This document shows positions 8,656 through 17,611 of a DNA stretch of 64,000 nt, one piece after another. Origin of the DNA: Dyadobacter sp. CY326 (GTDB lineage: Bacteria; Bacteroidota; Bacteroidia; Cytophagales; Spirosomataceae); the NCBI RefSeq assembly GCF_021390515.1, contig NZ_JAJUXI010000003.1, forward strand, positions 186,001 to 250,000, given 5' to 3'. The notes under the pieces were generated by a model, which was not told the DNA's origin, made no database searches, and was given only the letters and a program-made list of their open reading frames with translations. How positions within the stretch are numbered: position 1 is the first letter of the stretch; each line of letters starts with the position of its first letter. Both the position numbers and the translations under genes were made by a program.

Positions 8656-9193
8656 TTGTAAAAAATTTCTTCTTCAACTCTCCCAATGCCCTGTGGACCC
8701 GCACTTTCACCGTTCCTTCGTTGATATTCAAAACCTTCGCAATTTCATCGTATTTCATTTCCTGAAACCGGCTCAGCACCAGGACTTCGCGATAATCGTC
8801 ACTAAGTCCGGCCATGGCCTTATGCAGAAAATCTGCGTCCTGCTGCCTTTCGTATCCTTCGTCTGCCAATGTGCCGCCGCCAAGTTTATCAGCCATTTCA
8901 GTCACATCATAATGGTTGGCCGATTTGTGCTGTCTCGCCGCATCGTTCAAAACATTTCTTGCCAAATGAAACATCCACGTCCTGAATTCACCCTCGCCTG
9001 TAAACGTGTGCCTGTATTTGAGCATGCGGTAAAAAACATTCTGAACCAGATCTTCACTATTGTCCCTCTTATGCGTCATATGATAGAAAAATGCATACAA
9101 AGGGCGGTTGTAACGCTCGAATAACAAGCCCATCTTATCCAGATCACCGGCCTTAACCCGAAACATGAGCGAATTGTCTGTGAGCGTGTTCAA
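8642..9193 (-). CDS. ECF RNA polymerase sigma factor (operon with anti-sigma and DUF4097)
   Basis: This 183-residue protein has the two ECF sigma regions. Region 2 (about 20-90) includes YNRPLYAFFYHMT, NSEDLVQNVFYRML and FRTWMFHLARNV. Region 4 (about 120-178) includes YREVLVLSRFQEMKYDEIA and NINEGTVKVRVHRALGELK. The start taken is a TTG at 9193, because the residues after it (LTDNSLMFRVKAGD) resemble the normal beginning of the family; the first in-frame ATG is at 9166 and would remove nine residues. The gene overlaps the anti-sigma gene. It should direct polymerase to its own operon and perhaps further targets. Confidence 0.92.
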   Translation of the reverse strand: MNTLTDNSLMFRVKAGDLDKMGLLFERYNRPLYAFFYHMTHKRDNSEDLVQNVFYRMLKYRHTFTGEGEFRTWMFHLARNVLNDAARQHKSANHYDVTEMADKLGGGTLADEGYERQQDADFLHKAMAGLSDDYREVLVLSRFQEMKYDEIAKVLNINEGTVKVRVHRALGELKKKFFTNESR

Positions 9194-9240
9194 ACGATTG
9201 TCTTTTGTGGTGATCCTGATGTGAATACTCGGAGAAGCGG

Positions 9241-9273
9241 AAAAGGTTACAGGAATTTAAAATATTTTTCAAA
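9241..9273 (-). promoter_or_regulatory. Candidate promoter of the ECF sigma operon
   Basis: On the minus strand TTTG (9273-9270) is followed after 20 bases by TAACCTTTT (from 9249), close to TTTG-N20-TAnnTTTG but with the T-run shifted by one. Weak call. Confidence 0.3.
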
Positions 9274-9315
9274 TGAGTTTTCAATGGTCTGGAAATTAAT
9301 GTGTTATGGTCATAA

Positions 9316-9339
9316 AAAAAGCCGGCTAACCGGCTTTTT
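9316..9339 (-). terminator. Terminator of the PA2169-type gene
   Basis: Hairpin with stem AAAAAGCCGG/CCGGCTTTTT (9316-9325 with 9330-9339) and a 4-base loop, directly after the stop codon of the minus-strand gene. The minus strand ends in a U-run. Confidence 0.8.
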
Positions 9340-9825
9340 CTAACTTGTCAATGGATAACTCGTGACATCGCGTTGTCTGTCTCTCTCCCTTTTAATGGTG
9401 TCATGCGCCGTCAAAATGGATGTTTGCTGACTCAATATCAATTGCCTTATATCCGCAGGAAGTTCCGTTTTAGAAGCTTCCTCATAGGCTTTCCTGGCGG
9501 CATCTTCGCCCGTTTCTGCATTTTCCAGAACAGCTTTTCTGTTGTCAGTCGTAAAAACCGACCGAACGTCCATCCAAACCCTGTAAAGCTTTCCCGAAGT
9601 CAATGTGCCAGACGCGGGCTCGCCACCATATTTGATCACTTCGCCTTTGAGATCTGTCACATATCCGCGGCTCTGATCGGCCAGATTTTTGAACATTGCG
9701 CGCAGGTCAGTTTCAATTTGTTTTGTTTCGTCATATGCCTTTTCGTAGCCTGCAATGCGGTCGTTATTGATGAGGATAAGGTCATTAAGCACCTCGATCA
9801 CTTCTGAATTTTCTGCCATGGTCAT
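9340..9825 (-). CDS. PA2169-type four-helix-bundle (DUF2383) protein
   Basis: From the ATG at 9825 this is a 161-residue, all-helical, soluble protein without a signal peptide. It resembles the ferritin-like four-helix PA2169/DUF2383 family: EVIEVLNDLILINNDRIAGYEKA at the start, acidic helices with repeated Glu, and a final helix TSILTAHDTIKRERD. Some upstream readings are possible (frame open to 9867), but they would run close to the neighbouring stop and lack family similarity; the ATG at 9819 is another option. The biochemical role is not established; such proteins are often seen with stress-response genes. A strong terminator follows immediately. It lies 45 bases after the 330-residue gene on the same strand and may be co-transcribed with it. 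Confidence 0.75.
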   Translation of the reverse strand: MTMAENSEVIEVLNDLILINNDRIAGYEKAYDETKQIETDLRAMFKNLADQSRGYVTDLKGEVIKYGGEPASGTLTSGKLYRVWMDVRSVFTTDNRKAVLENAETGEDAARKAYEEASKTELPADIRQLILSQQTSILTAHDTIKRERDRQRDVTSYPLTS

Positions 9826-9870
9826 TTTGTTTTTGATGATGGCAGCATTTATCAATAACCATTCCAAAGC

Positions 9871-10863
9871 TCAGCGAATGATATTAATGTGATTGGAAAA
9901 AATCTCAAATTTGCAGCCCGGCGCCTGATCTTTGATGACCTGATTTGCGACAAATTCAAGAATCTCGTCCCGCCGCGACAATGGCGTTTTGGTGTGCGCC
10001 TCCCAAAACTTCTCCTCCGGAATGCTAAACCAAACCACGCCGTTTCCTCCGGCAAATTCCCAGTCAAAATCAATGCTGACCGCCCCGTCACGGTAAAAGA
10101 TCTTCCCGCCGCGGCCATCCTGCGAATACGTGACAACATTGCCAGGCGAATGTTCCTCTAATGCCGGTTTTCTGACGGAGCTTGGACTTATTGCTTCTTT
10201 GACTTCCGGCGCGTGAGGCGGCTGCAAATGACATTCTTTGCCTTTAATGGCTTGCAAAACGTTGTGTGGAATGTTCAAGCTTTTTGCATTTGGGAATCCC
10301 TCCATAAACTTGATAAAGCGGATTTGATGTGTCCAACCGTCCGGCCAGGAAGCTTCAATGGTGTAAAAACCGGGCCGGTAAGGAAGCGTGTCAACCAAAA
10401 TCATTGTGCTCCCGCTGAGTCTGTCTTTCACTTCACAATTTTCCAGAATGTCGTGGGTTACGGCGTTGATAAGCTGATACGAACCCGCGTCGTAAGCGAA
10501 TTTTGGCATGTGAAAAACCATTTGCTGGCAGTCCGGATAATGGATTACCCGCACTTTTTCGGGGAGAACGATGCCATTGGCCACAATGCCGTCCGCGTCG
10601 CTTTTGGTTATGTCTTTATAAAAATTAGAGACTTTTGTCAAAACGCATTTTCCAAAATAAGCGTCCTGTAATCCCTTTTGCCCCTCCATTTTTTCAACTG
10701 AATCAAGTGGCAATAATCCCGGCGAGCCGTTGCCAACATCCGGAATTAGGTAACCTTTTACATTCGCTTCATCAATATGAATTTCATCCAGGACTTCCAG
10801 AATCACATCTTGCTGGAAAATGAATATTTGTCTGAGAATTCTTACATGAACAGTTTCGGCCAT
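9871..10863 (-). CDS. Unrecognised 330-residue soluble protein
   Basis: I do not recognise a family. No signal peptide or membrane segment is visible. The N-terminal part (about 1-200) is mixed alpha/beta and contains a cluster PYRPGFYTIEASWPDGW, resembling a small beta-sandwich. A Pro/Ser-rich, poorly ordered stretch (about 215-245, PPHAPEVKEA) links to a C-terminal domain (about 246-330) containing GGKIFYRDGAVSIDFDWEF and IPEEKFWEAHTKTPLSRRDE, which ends in alternating hydrophobic residues. The two-part layout with a linker suggests a sensor-plus-effector or binding protein. It lies 3 bases after the permease gene on the same strand, so transcription from the permease promoter is likely. 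Confidence 0.7.
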   Translation of the reverse strand: MAETVHVRILRQIFIFQQDVILEVLDEIHIDEANVKGYLIPDVGNGSPGLLPLDSVEKMEGQKGLQDAYFGKCVLTKVSNFYKDITKSDADGIVANGIVLPEKVRVIHYPDCQQMVFHMPKFAYDAGSYQLINAVTHDILENCEVKDRLSGSTMILVDTLPYRPGFYTIEASWPDGWTHQIRFIKFMEGFPNAKSLNIPHNVLQAIKGKECHLQPPHAPEVKEAISPSSVRKPALEEHSPGNVVTYSQDGRGGKIFYRDGAVSIDFDWEFAGGNGVVWFSIPEEKFWEAHTKTPLSRRDEILEFVANQVIKDQAPGCKFEIFSNHINIIR

Positions 10864-10866
10864 TGC

Positions 10867-13299
10867 TTATTCGGAACGAAGTGATTTTACAGGGTTCATC
10901 AGCGCGGCTTTCACGGATTGGAACGAGACTGTGAACAGTGCAACCGCAACAGAAAGCACGCTAGCCAGCGCCAGCATCCACCACGCAATATCCACTTTAT
11001 ATGCGAAAGCCTGCAACCACCGGCTCATCATCCACCAGGAAACCGGCAGCGCAATGACGATGGCCACGCAGACCAATTTCAAAAAGTCTTTCGAAAGCAA
11101 TGCAACAATGCCGACCACGGAGGCGCCCAAAACTTTACGCACACCGATTTCTTTCGTCCGCTGCTCAGCAGTGAAGATCGCCAGTCCAAATAAGCCCATG
11201 CAGGCAACAAATATTGTTAATCCGGCAAAAAGCCCAAGAATCTGTCCGGTTCGCTGTTCCGTTTTGTAAGTTTCATTAAACCTTTCATCCAGGAAAGAAT
11301 ATGTGAACGGCAGGTCTGGTTTGAAACTGTCCCATTGGTCCTGCATTTTCGCAAGCAGCCCGGAAACTTCCTTGTTTTTTGTTTTGACAATCATCCAGCC
11401 ATATCCCTGGTTCAATGTCATAACGAGCGGAGAAATCGGATCACGCAGCGATTTGAAATGGAAATCTTTGACAATGCCGATGACATGATAGGAACTGCCT
11501 TTGCCCTCATTGTTACGCCGCGAGACTGTTTTTCCAATCGCATTGTCCTGCCAGCCGAGCGCCTTGGCAGCCGTTTCGTTCAAGATAATGGCAGTCGAAT
11601 CCAATCCGAAATTCTTTGAAAAGTTGCGTCCCTGAACCATTTGCATTCCCAAGGTTGCCAAATAATCGTAGTCAACCTCATAGCGAAGCGTTTTCAAAAG
11701 TTGGGAAGCATTGTTATCCGGCGAAATCATATAATTGTTGTTATCCGACGGCCCGGCAGGCACATAACCGGACAAGCTCACATTGCTCACGCGCGAATCC
11801 CGCAAAAGTTCTTCTTTAAAAACAGGGAGATTTTTACCAAGCGCCCAAGCCGGAATGACCAAAATCTGGTCCTTGTCGTAACCCAGTTTTTTGTTTTGGA
11901 TAAACTTCAGTTGCTGGTAAACAACCGTCGCGCCGACCATTAATGTGATTGAAATGAAGAATTGAAAAACCACCAAACCGCTTCTAAGTCCAATGTTTTT
12001 GCCAGAAGAATTGAGCTTGATGACCGCGCTTCCGCCTTTTAAAACAGAGATCGGTTTGAATGATGAAAGAAAAAATGCCGGGTAACTGCCTGCAAAAACA
12101 CCCACAAAAAGTCCGAAGAGCAGCAATGCAGGGATTAGGGCAGGAATTGCTTCCAAACTGAGACTTAAATTTTTCCCAGACAAACTATTCAGCAACGGCA
12201 AACCTGCAAGGCAGATGAGCGTTCCCAGGAACAATGCAATGCCTGTCAGCAAAATGGATTCCATTAAAAACTGTGCAACCAGCTCTATTTTCTCAGATCC
12301 CATCACTTTGCGCACACCGACTTCGCGGGCACGTTTGGAAGACCCAGCCGTCGACAAATTCATGAAATTAATGCACGCAATCAGCAGCATAATGATCGCA
12401 ATCGCACCGAAAATATAGACATAGCGCAAGTCGCCATTTGTGCCGAGATCATACTGAAAATCCGAATGCAGGTGAATTTCATGCAAGGGTTGCAGATAAA
12501 GACCAATGTTATTCCCTTTTTTGCGGAATTCAGTGAGCGTCATGCCAAGGGCCTGCTTCAACTGCGGCCCCATGTACTTGGCGACTGTTTGCGGAAGTTT
12601 CGCTTCGAGCTGCTTGTAATCGTAGCCCTCCGGCAACACGAGATAGGTGAAGAATTCCGAGATCATCCACGAAGTCGATTTTGCATCTTCCAGCGAGGAC
12701 ATGGACGCCAGCATATCAAATTGAATGTGCGAATGGGCCGGCATTTCATCCATGACGCCGGTCACGGTGTAAGGCATTTTCTGGTCTTTAAATGTCAGTA
12801 ACCTGCCGACTGCGTCGTGTTTGCCGTAATATTTTTCTGCCAACGCTCTCGTAATTACAATGGTGTTAGGCTGTAAAAGAGCAGTTTTAGAGTTTCCTTC
12901 AATGAGCGGAAAAGTAAATACTTGCAGGAAATTAGAATCGACGAACGCGAGCTGGTCATCCGTGTACAACTTTTGATTGAGCAAAACGACCGGTGCGCCG
13001 CCTCTTCGAAGGCGTGTGGCTTCCAAAACCTCGGGATAATCGGCTTTCAGCGCAGCGGCTGTGGGAGGCATTGCGTGTGCCTCTTTCATTTCCCCGCCCT
13101 GCATAATGCCTTTAAAAACAACGCGAACAATCCGATCGCCCTTTTCGTGGAACCGATCGAAGCTCAGCTCGTCGAGCACAAATAAGCTGATCAGCATGCA
13201 CGACGCAAGCCCAATAGCGAGCCCAATGATGTTAATGGCTGAAAATGCGCGGTTGCGGGCAAGATTTCGCCAGGCGATTTTAAAATAATTTTGTAACAT
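10867..13299 (-). CDS. ABC transporter permease, FtsX/MacB type, double unit
   Basis: The start taken is the ATG at 13299 (MLQNYFKIAWRNLARNR), which is the usual opening of this Bacteroidota permease family; an upstream start in the same frame adds a non-conserved stretch. The product has 810 residues and two MacB-like units. Each has a transmembrane helix, a large periplasmic domain and an FtsX block of three helices (about 280-420 and 680-805). GVRKVMGSE and GVRKVLGAS mark the cytoplasmic coupling motifs after the first FtsX helices. No ATPase gene lies beside it, so the partner ATPase must be encoded elsewhere. Such permeases are usually linked to lipoprotein release, antimicrobial-peptide efflux or signalling rather than import. 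The substrate cannot be read from sequence. Confidence 0.88.
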   Translation of the reverse strand: MLQNYFKIAWRNLARNRAFSAINIIGLAIGLASCMLISLFVLDELSFDRFHEKGDRIVRVVFKGIMQGGEMKEAHAMPPTAAALKADYPEVLEATRLRRGGAPVVLLNQKLYTDDQLAFVDSNFLQVFTFPLIEGNSKTALLQPNTIVITRALAEKYYGKHDAVGRLLTFKDQKMPYTVTGVMDEMPAHSHIQFDMLASMSSLEDAKSTSWMISEFFTYLVLPEGYDYKQLEAKLPQTVAKYMGPQLKQALGMTLTEFRKKGNNIGLYLQPLHEIHLHSDFQYDLGTNGDLRYVYIFGAIAIIMLLIACINFMNLSTAGSSKRAREVGVRKVMGSEKIELVAQFLMESILLTGIALFLGTLICLAGLPLLNSLSGKNLSLSLEAIPALIPALLLFGLFVGVFAGSYPAFFLSSFKPISVLKGGSAVIKLNSSGKNIGLRSGLVVFQFFISITLMVGATVVYQQLKFIQNKKLGYDKDQILVIPAWALGKNLPVFKEELLRDSRVSNVSLSGYVPAGPSDNNNYMISPDNNASQLLKTLRYEVDYDYLATLGMQMVQGRNFSKNFGLDSTAIILNETAAKALGWQDNAIGKTVSRRNNEGKGSSYHVIGIVKDFHFKSLRDPISPLVMTLNQGYGWMIVKTKNKEVSGLLAKMQDQWDSFKPDLPFTYSFLDERFNETYKTEQRTGQILGLFAGLTIFVACMGLFGLAIFTAEQRTKEIGVRKVLGASVVGIVALLSKDFLKLVCVAIVIALPVSWWMMSRWLQAFAYKVDIAWWMLALASVLSVAVALFTVSFQSVKAALMNPVKSLRSE

Positions 13300-13639
13300 G
13301 ACGGCGGAGAAAAGGTTAATTGGTAATTTTATTTCAATGGCTAACAAATCGGTACATTGTATAACATAGTTCTTTGTATAAAATACATGCCATAGTTAAT
13401 TAATGTGCCAAAGGAGCCGATTGAATAGGTTTACGAAATGCAAATGTTCATAATCGAACATGTTTTGTACGAAATCGACCGGCTGGCGCGGCTGGCGCGA
13501 ACCTCCAGGTTCGTGCCCTTATTACAAGGCCTCCGGCCGCCGCATGTAACAATCGGCCAGAGGCCTAACAATAGTCGTCACGAACCCGGAGGTTCGCGCC
13601 AACGGCCCAAGCAAAATTTTAATAATAGAAAACCAACAA
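13300..13639. other. Intergenic region between divergent permease and Crp-type genes
   Basis: This 340-base gap holds an AT-rich part (13300-13440) that probably carries promoters for both neighbours, and a GC-rich inverted structure (13494-13600) described separately. Just before it, GGCTGGCGC is repeated in tandem at about 13480-13498. No RNA gene was recognised. Confidence 0.6.
13494..13600. repeat. REPIN-like inverted pair of REP-like palindromes
   Basis: Two 22-base arms (13494-13515 and 13579-13600) are inverted copies with one mismatch. Each is itself a small palindrome, CGAACCT-CC-AGGTTCG on the left and CGAACC-CGGA-GGTTCG on the right. An inner 13-base inverted pair (13527-13539 and 13554-13566, one mismatch) surrounds a 14-base loop. 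The whole can fold into one long hairpin, the layout of a REPIN. No second copy was found in this window, so its dispersal in the genome is untested. Confidence 0.6.
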
Positions 13640-14209
13640 ATGACTGAACTCGAACAATACTTACATTCCTACTTCGATTTTGATCAAAGCGACCTCTCGA
13701 CAGTCGCCTCATTCTTCAAACCAGAGCTCGTCAAAAAAGGGGATTACTATTTAAAAAGTGGAAAATCTTGCACCAAGTTGAGTTTTATTCAGACAGGCAT
13801 GTTGCGCGTTTACGTCGGTCTTGAAGATCGGGAGGTTACGCAATGGATTTCTTCGAAAGGCTATTTTATTACGGATCTGTCGAGTCTTATCTTCGACAAA
13901 CCATCGCGCTGGAACATTCAGGCATTGACCGACACGACGTTATATACTATTCAAAAATCAGATTACGACAGGATAGGGGATTTTATTCCAAAATGGCACT
14001 TCACCGAAAAGCTTTTCATGGCGCATTGTTTTGCAACATTGGAAGACAGGGTTTTTTCTTTCCTTTCCATGACGGCCGAACAGCGTTACAATGTCTTGTT
14101 CGAAAGCAATCGCGAGATCTTCAACCAGGTCCCTCTTCAATATATCGCTTCGATGCTTGGTATGACGCCGGAAACGATCAGCAGGATCAGGCGAAAACAG
14201 CTTATTTGA
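13640..14209 (+). CDS. Crp/Fnr-family transcriptional regulator
   Basis: This 189-residue protein has an N-terminal cyclic-nucleotide-binding beta-barrel fold (about 15-120: FKPELVKKGDYYLKSGK, FIQTGMLRVYV) and a C-terminal helix-turn-helix (about 160-187) with QYIASMLGMTPETISRIRR as the recognition helix. The canonical phosphate-binding cassette (FGE...PR-S/A-A-T) is absent, so cAMP binding is doubtful; many Bacteroidota members of this family likewise lack it. The protein is slightly short for Crp (about 210) but typical of this sub-group. The neighbour downstream (membrane protein, 76 bases) may be co-transcribed and is a candidate target. Confidence 0.88.
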   Translation: MTELEQYLHSYFDFDQSDLSTVASFFKPELVKKGDYYLKSGKSCTKLSFIQTGMLRVYVGLEDREVTQWISSKGYFITDLSSLIFDKPSRWNIQALTDTTLYTIQKSDYDRIGDFIPKWHFTEKLFMAHCFATLEDRVFSFLSMTAEQRYNVLFESNREIFNQVPLQYIASMLGMTPETISRIRRKQLI

Positions 14210-14285
14210 TTTCTTGATATAGGTCAAGTGGCATTTATTCGAACAACTATACTTTTACAGAGTCATTAATTAACCAGCCACTTAT

Positions 14286-14945
14286 ATGTTTTTAGGTCAT
14301 TACGGTTTAGCATTCGGAGTAAAAAAAGCAGCTCCCCAAATTTCACTCTTAACATTGTTTGCCGCCGTAGAATTTGTCGATATTCTCTGGCCATTTATGC
14401 TCCTCTTCGACATTGAGCAAGTCAAAGTAACTCCTGGAATTACTGTTGTAACACCCTTTGATTTCGTCCATTATCCTTACACGCACAGTTTGCTGATGGG
14501 CATCGTGTGGGGTTTATTGGCTGGTATCGCTTATTGGTTTTTGAAAAAAGATGTGAAAAGTTCAGTGATCGTAGGTTTGGCCGTGCTTAGCCACTGGTTT
14601 CTTGATTTCGTAGTTCACATAGCGGATTTGCCGCTAACACCTTTTTCAGAATTGAAGGTTGGTCTGGGTTTGTGGAATTCTTTGGAAGGGACTTTGCTTG
14701 TGGAAGGCATCATATTTATTGCCGGCGCTTATCTTTATTATGCCAATACAAAGGCATTGAATAACAAAGGAAAATGGGGTTTTTGGCTTTTAATCGCCTT
14801 CTTCCTGCTCATTGACATCTTTAACATGTTCGGGCCGCCGCCAGAAAATTCAATTCCGGCTCTTTTTGTATCCTTCGCCGTTTTGCAAATCATCGTCCTC
14901 TCACTAGCACATTGGGTCGACAAAAACCGCGCGCCGCTGCGGTGA
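14286..14945 (+). CDS. Multi-pass membrane protein of the YdjM-like metal-dependent hydrolase type
   Basis: This 219-residue protein has about six hydrophobic helices. Conserved histidine motifs FLGHYGLAFGVKK, YPYTHSLLMG and SHWFLDFVVH match the layout of the membrane-bound hydrolase-like (YdjM/DUF457) family, where His residues are thought to hold a metal. The biochemical role is unknown. It follows the Crp-type regulator by 76 bases on the same strand. Its 3' end converges with the GH95 gene. Confidence 0.6.
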   Translation: MFLGHYGLAFGVKKAAPQISLLTLFAAVEFVDILWPFMLLFDIEQVKVTPGITVVTPFDFVHYPYTHSLLMGIVWGLLAGIAYWFLKKDVKSSVIVGLAVLSHWFLDFVVHIADLPLTPFSELKVGLGLWNSLEGTLLVEGIIFIAGAYLYYANTKALNNKGKWGFWLLIAFFLLIDIFNMFGPPPENSIPALFVSFAVLQIIVLSLAHWVDKNRAPLR

Positions 14946-14996
14946 CGTATGCGACGCAATCGAAGTGCCGGAGGTATGCAACAATATGTAAACGCG

Positions 14997-17519
14997 TTAT
15001 TTTACCTTAAAAACATATTCTTTACCAGCCTCTGCGGGGAAATCAAATGCAACCCTTCCTGCTTTTACAAGCAAACCGCCAGCCGGCATCGCTTGAACAT
15101 TCTTGTAAAATGCATTGCCATTCTCGCCCTTTGCAGATTTCAAACTTACTTTTGAAGTTGCTTTAATCGTGTTCGGAAGCCCTAAACGGCAATTTCCGCC
15201 TAGTTGTGAGCGAACTGTCAGTTGCGTTACCTTGCCATTGTTCCATGCAATGTCGACCTCAAAACCACCCCTCGCTTTCATTCCGTTCACCTCGCCAGTT
15301 GTCCAATTGTCGGGAATGGCGGGCAAGATATTGATCAGGCCGTCGTGGCTTTGCAGAAGCATTTCGGTAATGCCAGACGTTCCGCCGAAGTTTCCATCGA
15401 TCTGGAATGGCGGGTGTGCATCCAGCAGATTAGGATAGGTTCCGCCTCCCTTAGCATAGTCGGTTCCTTCCATTCCGGTTAGTTTCAATTGTTCGCGAAT
15501 GAGTTTATAAGCGTGGTTTCCGTCAAGCAATCGCGCCCAGATGTTGATTTTCCAGCCCTTGCTCCAACCTGTCCCGCCGTCGCCACGCAATTCCATTGTT
15601 TTTCTTGCTGCTGCTGCAAAAGTCGGTGTGGTCAATGGGGAAATCTGGCGGCCTGGAAACAGGCCAAACAGATGTGAAATGTGTCGGTGTTCCGGCTCAA
15701 CGTCTTCCCAATCCTTAAACCATTCCTGCAAGTTGCCTTTCTTGCCAATTTGCATTGGGAAAAGCTTGCTGCGTTTTTCGATGAGCAATTGTCTGAATTC
15801 CGCATCCGTGCCAAGCCTTTCTGAGGCTTCAATAAGGTTGGTAAAAAGATCCCAAATGATCGCCATATCCATGGTGGTTGCAACGGACACAGAACCTTTG
15901 AAGCCAGTTTCGGTGATGAAAATGTTTTCTGGCGATGTTGCTGGCGCGGTTATGAGCTTGCCGTTTTTGTCTTCAATCAGCCAGTCGAGACAGAATTCCG
16001 CCGCCGACTTCATGATTGGATAGGCCGTTTTTGACAAATAGTTTTTGTCGCCCGTAAACTGATAATGTTCCCACAAATGCTGGCTGATCCACGCACCGCC
16101 CATCGGCCAGTTTGCCCAGGACGGACTTCCGCTCACCGGATTTGTTGTTGCCCAAATGTCAGAGTTGTGATGCAATGTCCAGCCTTTTGCACCGTAAAAA
16201 TTGGTCGCTGTTTCTTTGCCTGTCACTGCCATATGGCCGATCAGGTCGAGCAGCGGACTGTGCAGTTCGGAAAGATTGGCCGTTTCGACCATCCAATAAT
16301 TCATTTGCGTATTAATGTTGGTCGTGAAATTGCTGCTCCACGGCGGGCGCACTTCTCGGTTCCAGATCCCTTGCAAATTGGCCGGAATTCCGCCAGGGCG
16401 GGAGCTCGAAATCAGCAGATAACGGCCAAACTGAAAATATAACGACTCCAATGCAGGATCTTTCGCGCCTTCGGCATAAGCTTTCAAGCGCTCGTCCATA
16501 GGCAGCTCCGTCTTTGGATTGCCATTAATCACAAGACTTACCCGATTGAAATATTTTTGAAAATCGGCAATGTGTGCGCTTTTCAATGCGTCGTAACTTT
16601 TAGCTTGCGCAGCATTCAAATGTTGCTCAGCGATCTTCGATTCGTCTTTCCCTTCTTTGTCAGGACATTTATCAAAACCATTAAAACTGGTCGCTGCGGA
16701 TAAGACCAGCACAACTTCGGTTGCGTCGCTGATGTGCAAACCTTCTGCGTCGGCGACTGTTTTTCCATCCGATTCTTTGACTTTCGTGCGCAACTCGAAA
16801 CGCATGCCTTTGCATTTGGACGGATCATTGTAAACCACCGGCTGCTGCATTGACTGGTTATAACTTGGGTCCGTGTGCGCGGGCGCCTGTCCTTTCATCG
16901 CGATCTGGTCCGGAGCAATCACAACATTATTGTAGTAAAGCTGACTTTGCGTCTGCGCAGTGAAATTAAGCGCGCCCTTTTTACTCGATTTTAACTTGAC
17001 GATCATCACCTGATCTGGTGCCGAAATAAAGATTTCGCGGCTGTACTGCACACCGTCAACCGTAAAACTTGTTGTTGAAGTCGCATTGGAAATGTCCAGA
17101 TCGCGGCGGTAATCCGTTGGCTGACCTTGAAATGCTTGCTTAATGATCAGATCGCCGAGCGGTTCATATGATTCGGTAAAAAGGCCCTGCATTTTCTGGG
17201 TAAGCGATTCGGCCAGCTTGTAATCTTCATTCGCAAGCGCCTTCCTGATTTCAGGCAAATACGACTTGACCGCCGGATTAGGGTTGGTGTTCACCGGGCC
17301 GCCCGACCAAAGTGTTTCCTCATTCAGCTGGATAATTTCGTCGTTAACACGCCCAAAGACCATTGCGCCAATGCGCCCGTTGCCAACAGGCAAAGCTTCG
17401 TTCCAGTTTCGAGCAGGTTGTTTATACCAAAATTTCAAATCGGGCTGTGCGAATGCAAGGTTACAGCTGGTTGCGATAAGGAATGCACTGATGATCAGTC
17501 GGATTCTGGTTAATCTCAT
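14997..17519 (-). CDS. Glycoside hydrolase family 95 (alpha-L-fucosidase-type) enzyme
   Basis: This 840-residue exported enzyme begins at the ATG at 17519 (an in-frame TTG at 17540 adds seven residues), with a signal peptide ending near AFAQ. The N-terminal domain has the GH95 hallmark [22 protein letters not shown] and [11 protein letters not shown]. Later GH95 segments include the LQGIWN and [18 protein letters not shown] region, HHNSDIW, and [20 protein letters not shown], followed by the C-terminal beta domain. GH95 enzymes invert the configuration while cleaving alpha-1,2-linked L-fucose or L-galactose. Periplasmic location fits release of sugars from glycans imported through SusC-type channels. 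It stands apart from the SusC/D genes and is divergent from an AraC regulator, which could control it. Confidence 0.92.
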   Translation of the reverse strand: MRLTRIRLIISAFLIATSCNLAFAQPDLKFWYKQPARNWNEALPVGNGRIGAMVFGRVNDEIIQLNEETLWSGGPVNTNPNPAVKSYLPEIRKALANEDYKLAESLTQKMQGLFTESYEPLGDLIIKQAFQGQPTDYRRDLDISNATSTTSFTVDGVQYSREIFISAPDQVMIVKLKSSKKGALNFTAQTQSQLYYNNVVIAPDQIAMKGQAPAHTDPSYNQSMQQPVVYNDPSKCKGMRFELRTKVKESDGKTVADAEGLHISDATEVVLVLSAATSFNGFDKCPDKEGKDESKIAEQHLNAAQAKSYDALKSAHIADFQKYFNRVSLVINGNPKTELPMDERLKAYAEGAKDPALESLYFQFGRYLLISSSRPGGIPANLQGIWNREVRPPWSSNFTTNINTQMNYWMVETANLSELHSPLLDLIGHMAVTGKETATNFYGAKGWTLHHNSDIWATTNPVSGSPSWANWPMGGAWISQHLWEHYQFTGDKNYLSKTAYPIMKSAAEFCLDWLIEDKNGKLITAPATSPENIFITETGFKGSVSVATTMDMAIIWDLFTNLIEASERLGTDAEFRQLLIEKRSKLFPMQIGKKGNLQEWFKDWEDVEPEHRHISHLFGLFPGRQISPLTTPTFAAAARKTMELRGDGGTGWSKGWKINIWARLLDGNHAYKLIREQLKLTGMEGTDYAKGGGTYPNLLDAHPPFQIDGNFGGTSGITEMLLQSHDGLINILPAIPDNWTTGEVNGMKARGGFEVDIAWNNGKVTQLTVRSQLGGNCRLGLPNTIKATSKVSLKSAKGENGNAFYKNVQAMPAGGLLVKAGRVAFDFPAEAGKEYVFKVK

Positions 17520-17599
17520 AAAAGCGTTTTTGTAGTTCAATTTGGCTCAGGGTAACAAGGTTATAGCAATATGTTTCTACTAATTCTATTTGATTTTTG

Positions 17600-17607
17600 T
17601 AACTTTG
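17600..17607 (+). promoter_or_regulatory. Bacteroidota -7 element directly before the AraC start codon
   Basis: TAACTTTG is a perfect TAnnTTTG match and ends four bases before the ATG at 17612. If used, transcription would start at or next to the ATG, giving a leaderless or nearly leaderless mRNA. No clear -33 TTTG at the usual spacing. Confidence 0.35.
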
Positions 17608-17611
17608 CTTC

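Noticed and set aside
8483..9124. A 213-codon frame opposite the sigma and anti-sigma genes
   Set aside because: It runs antisense through two well-supported genes and shows no recognisable protein features.
13640..14209. Including the Crp-type regulator in the cAMP circuit
   Set aside because: It lacks the canonical phosphate-binding cassette and lies about 9 kb away, so cAMP binding is not supported.
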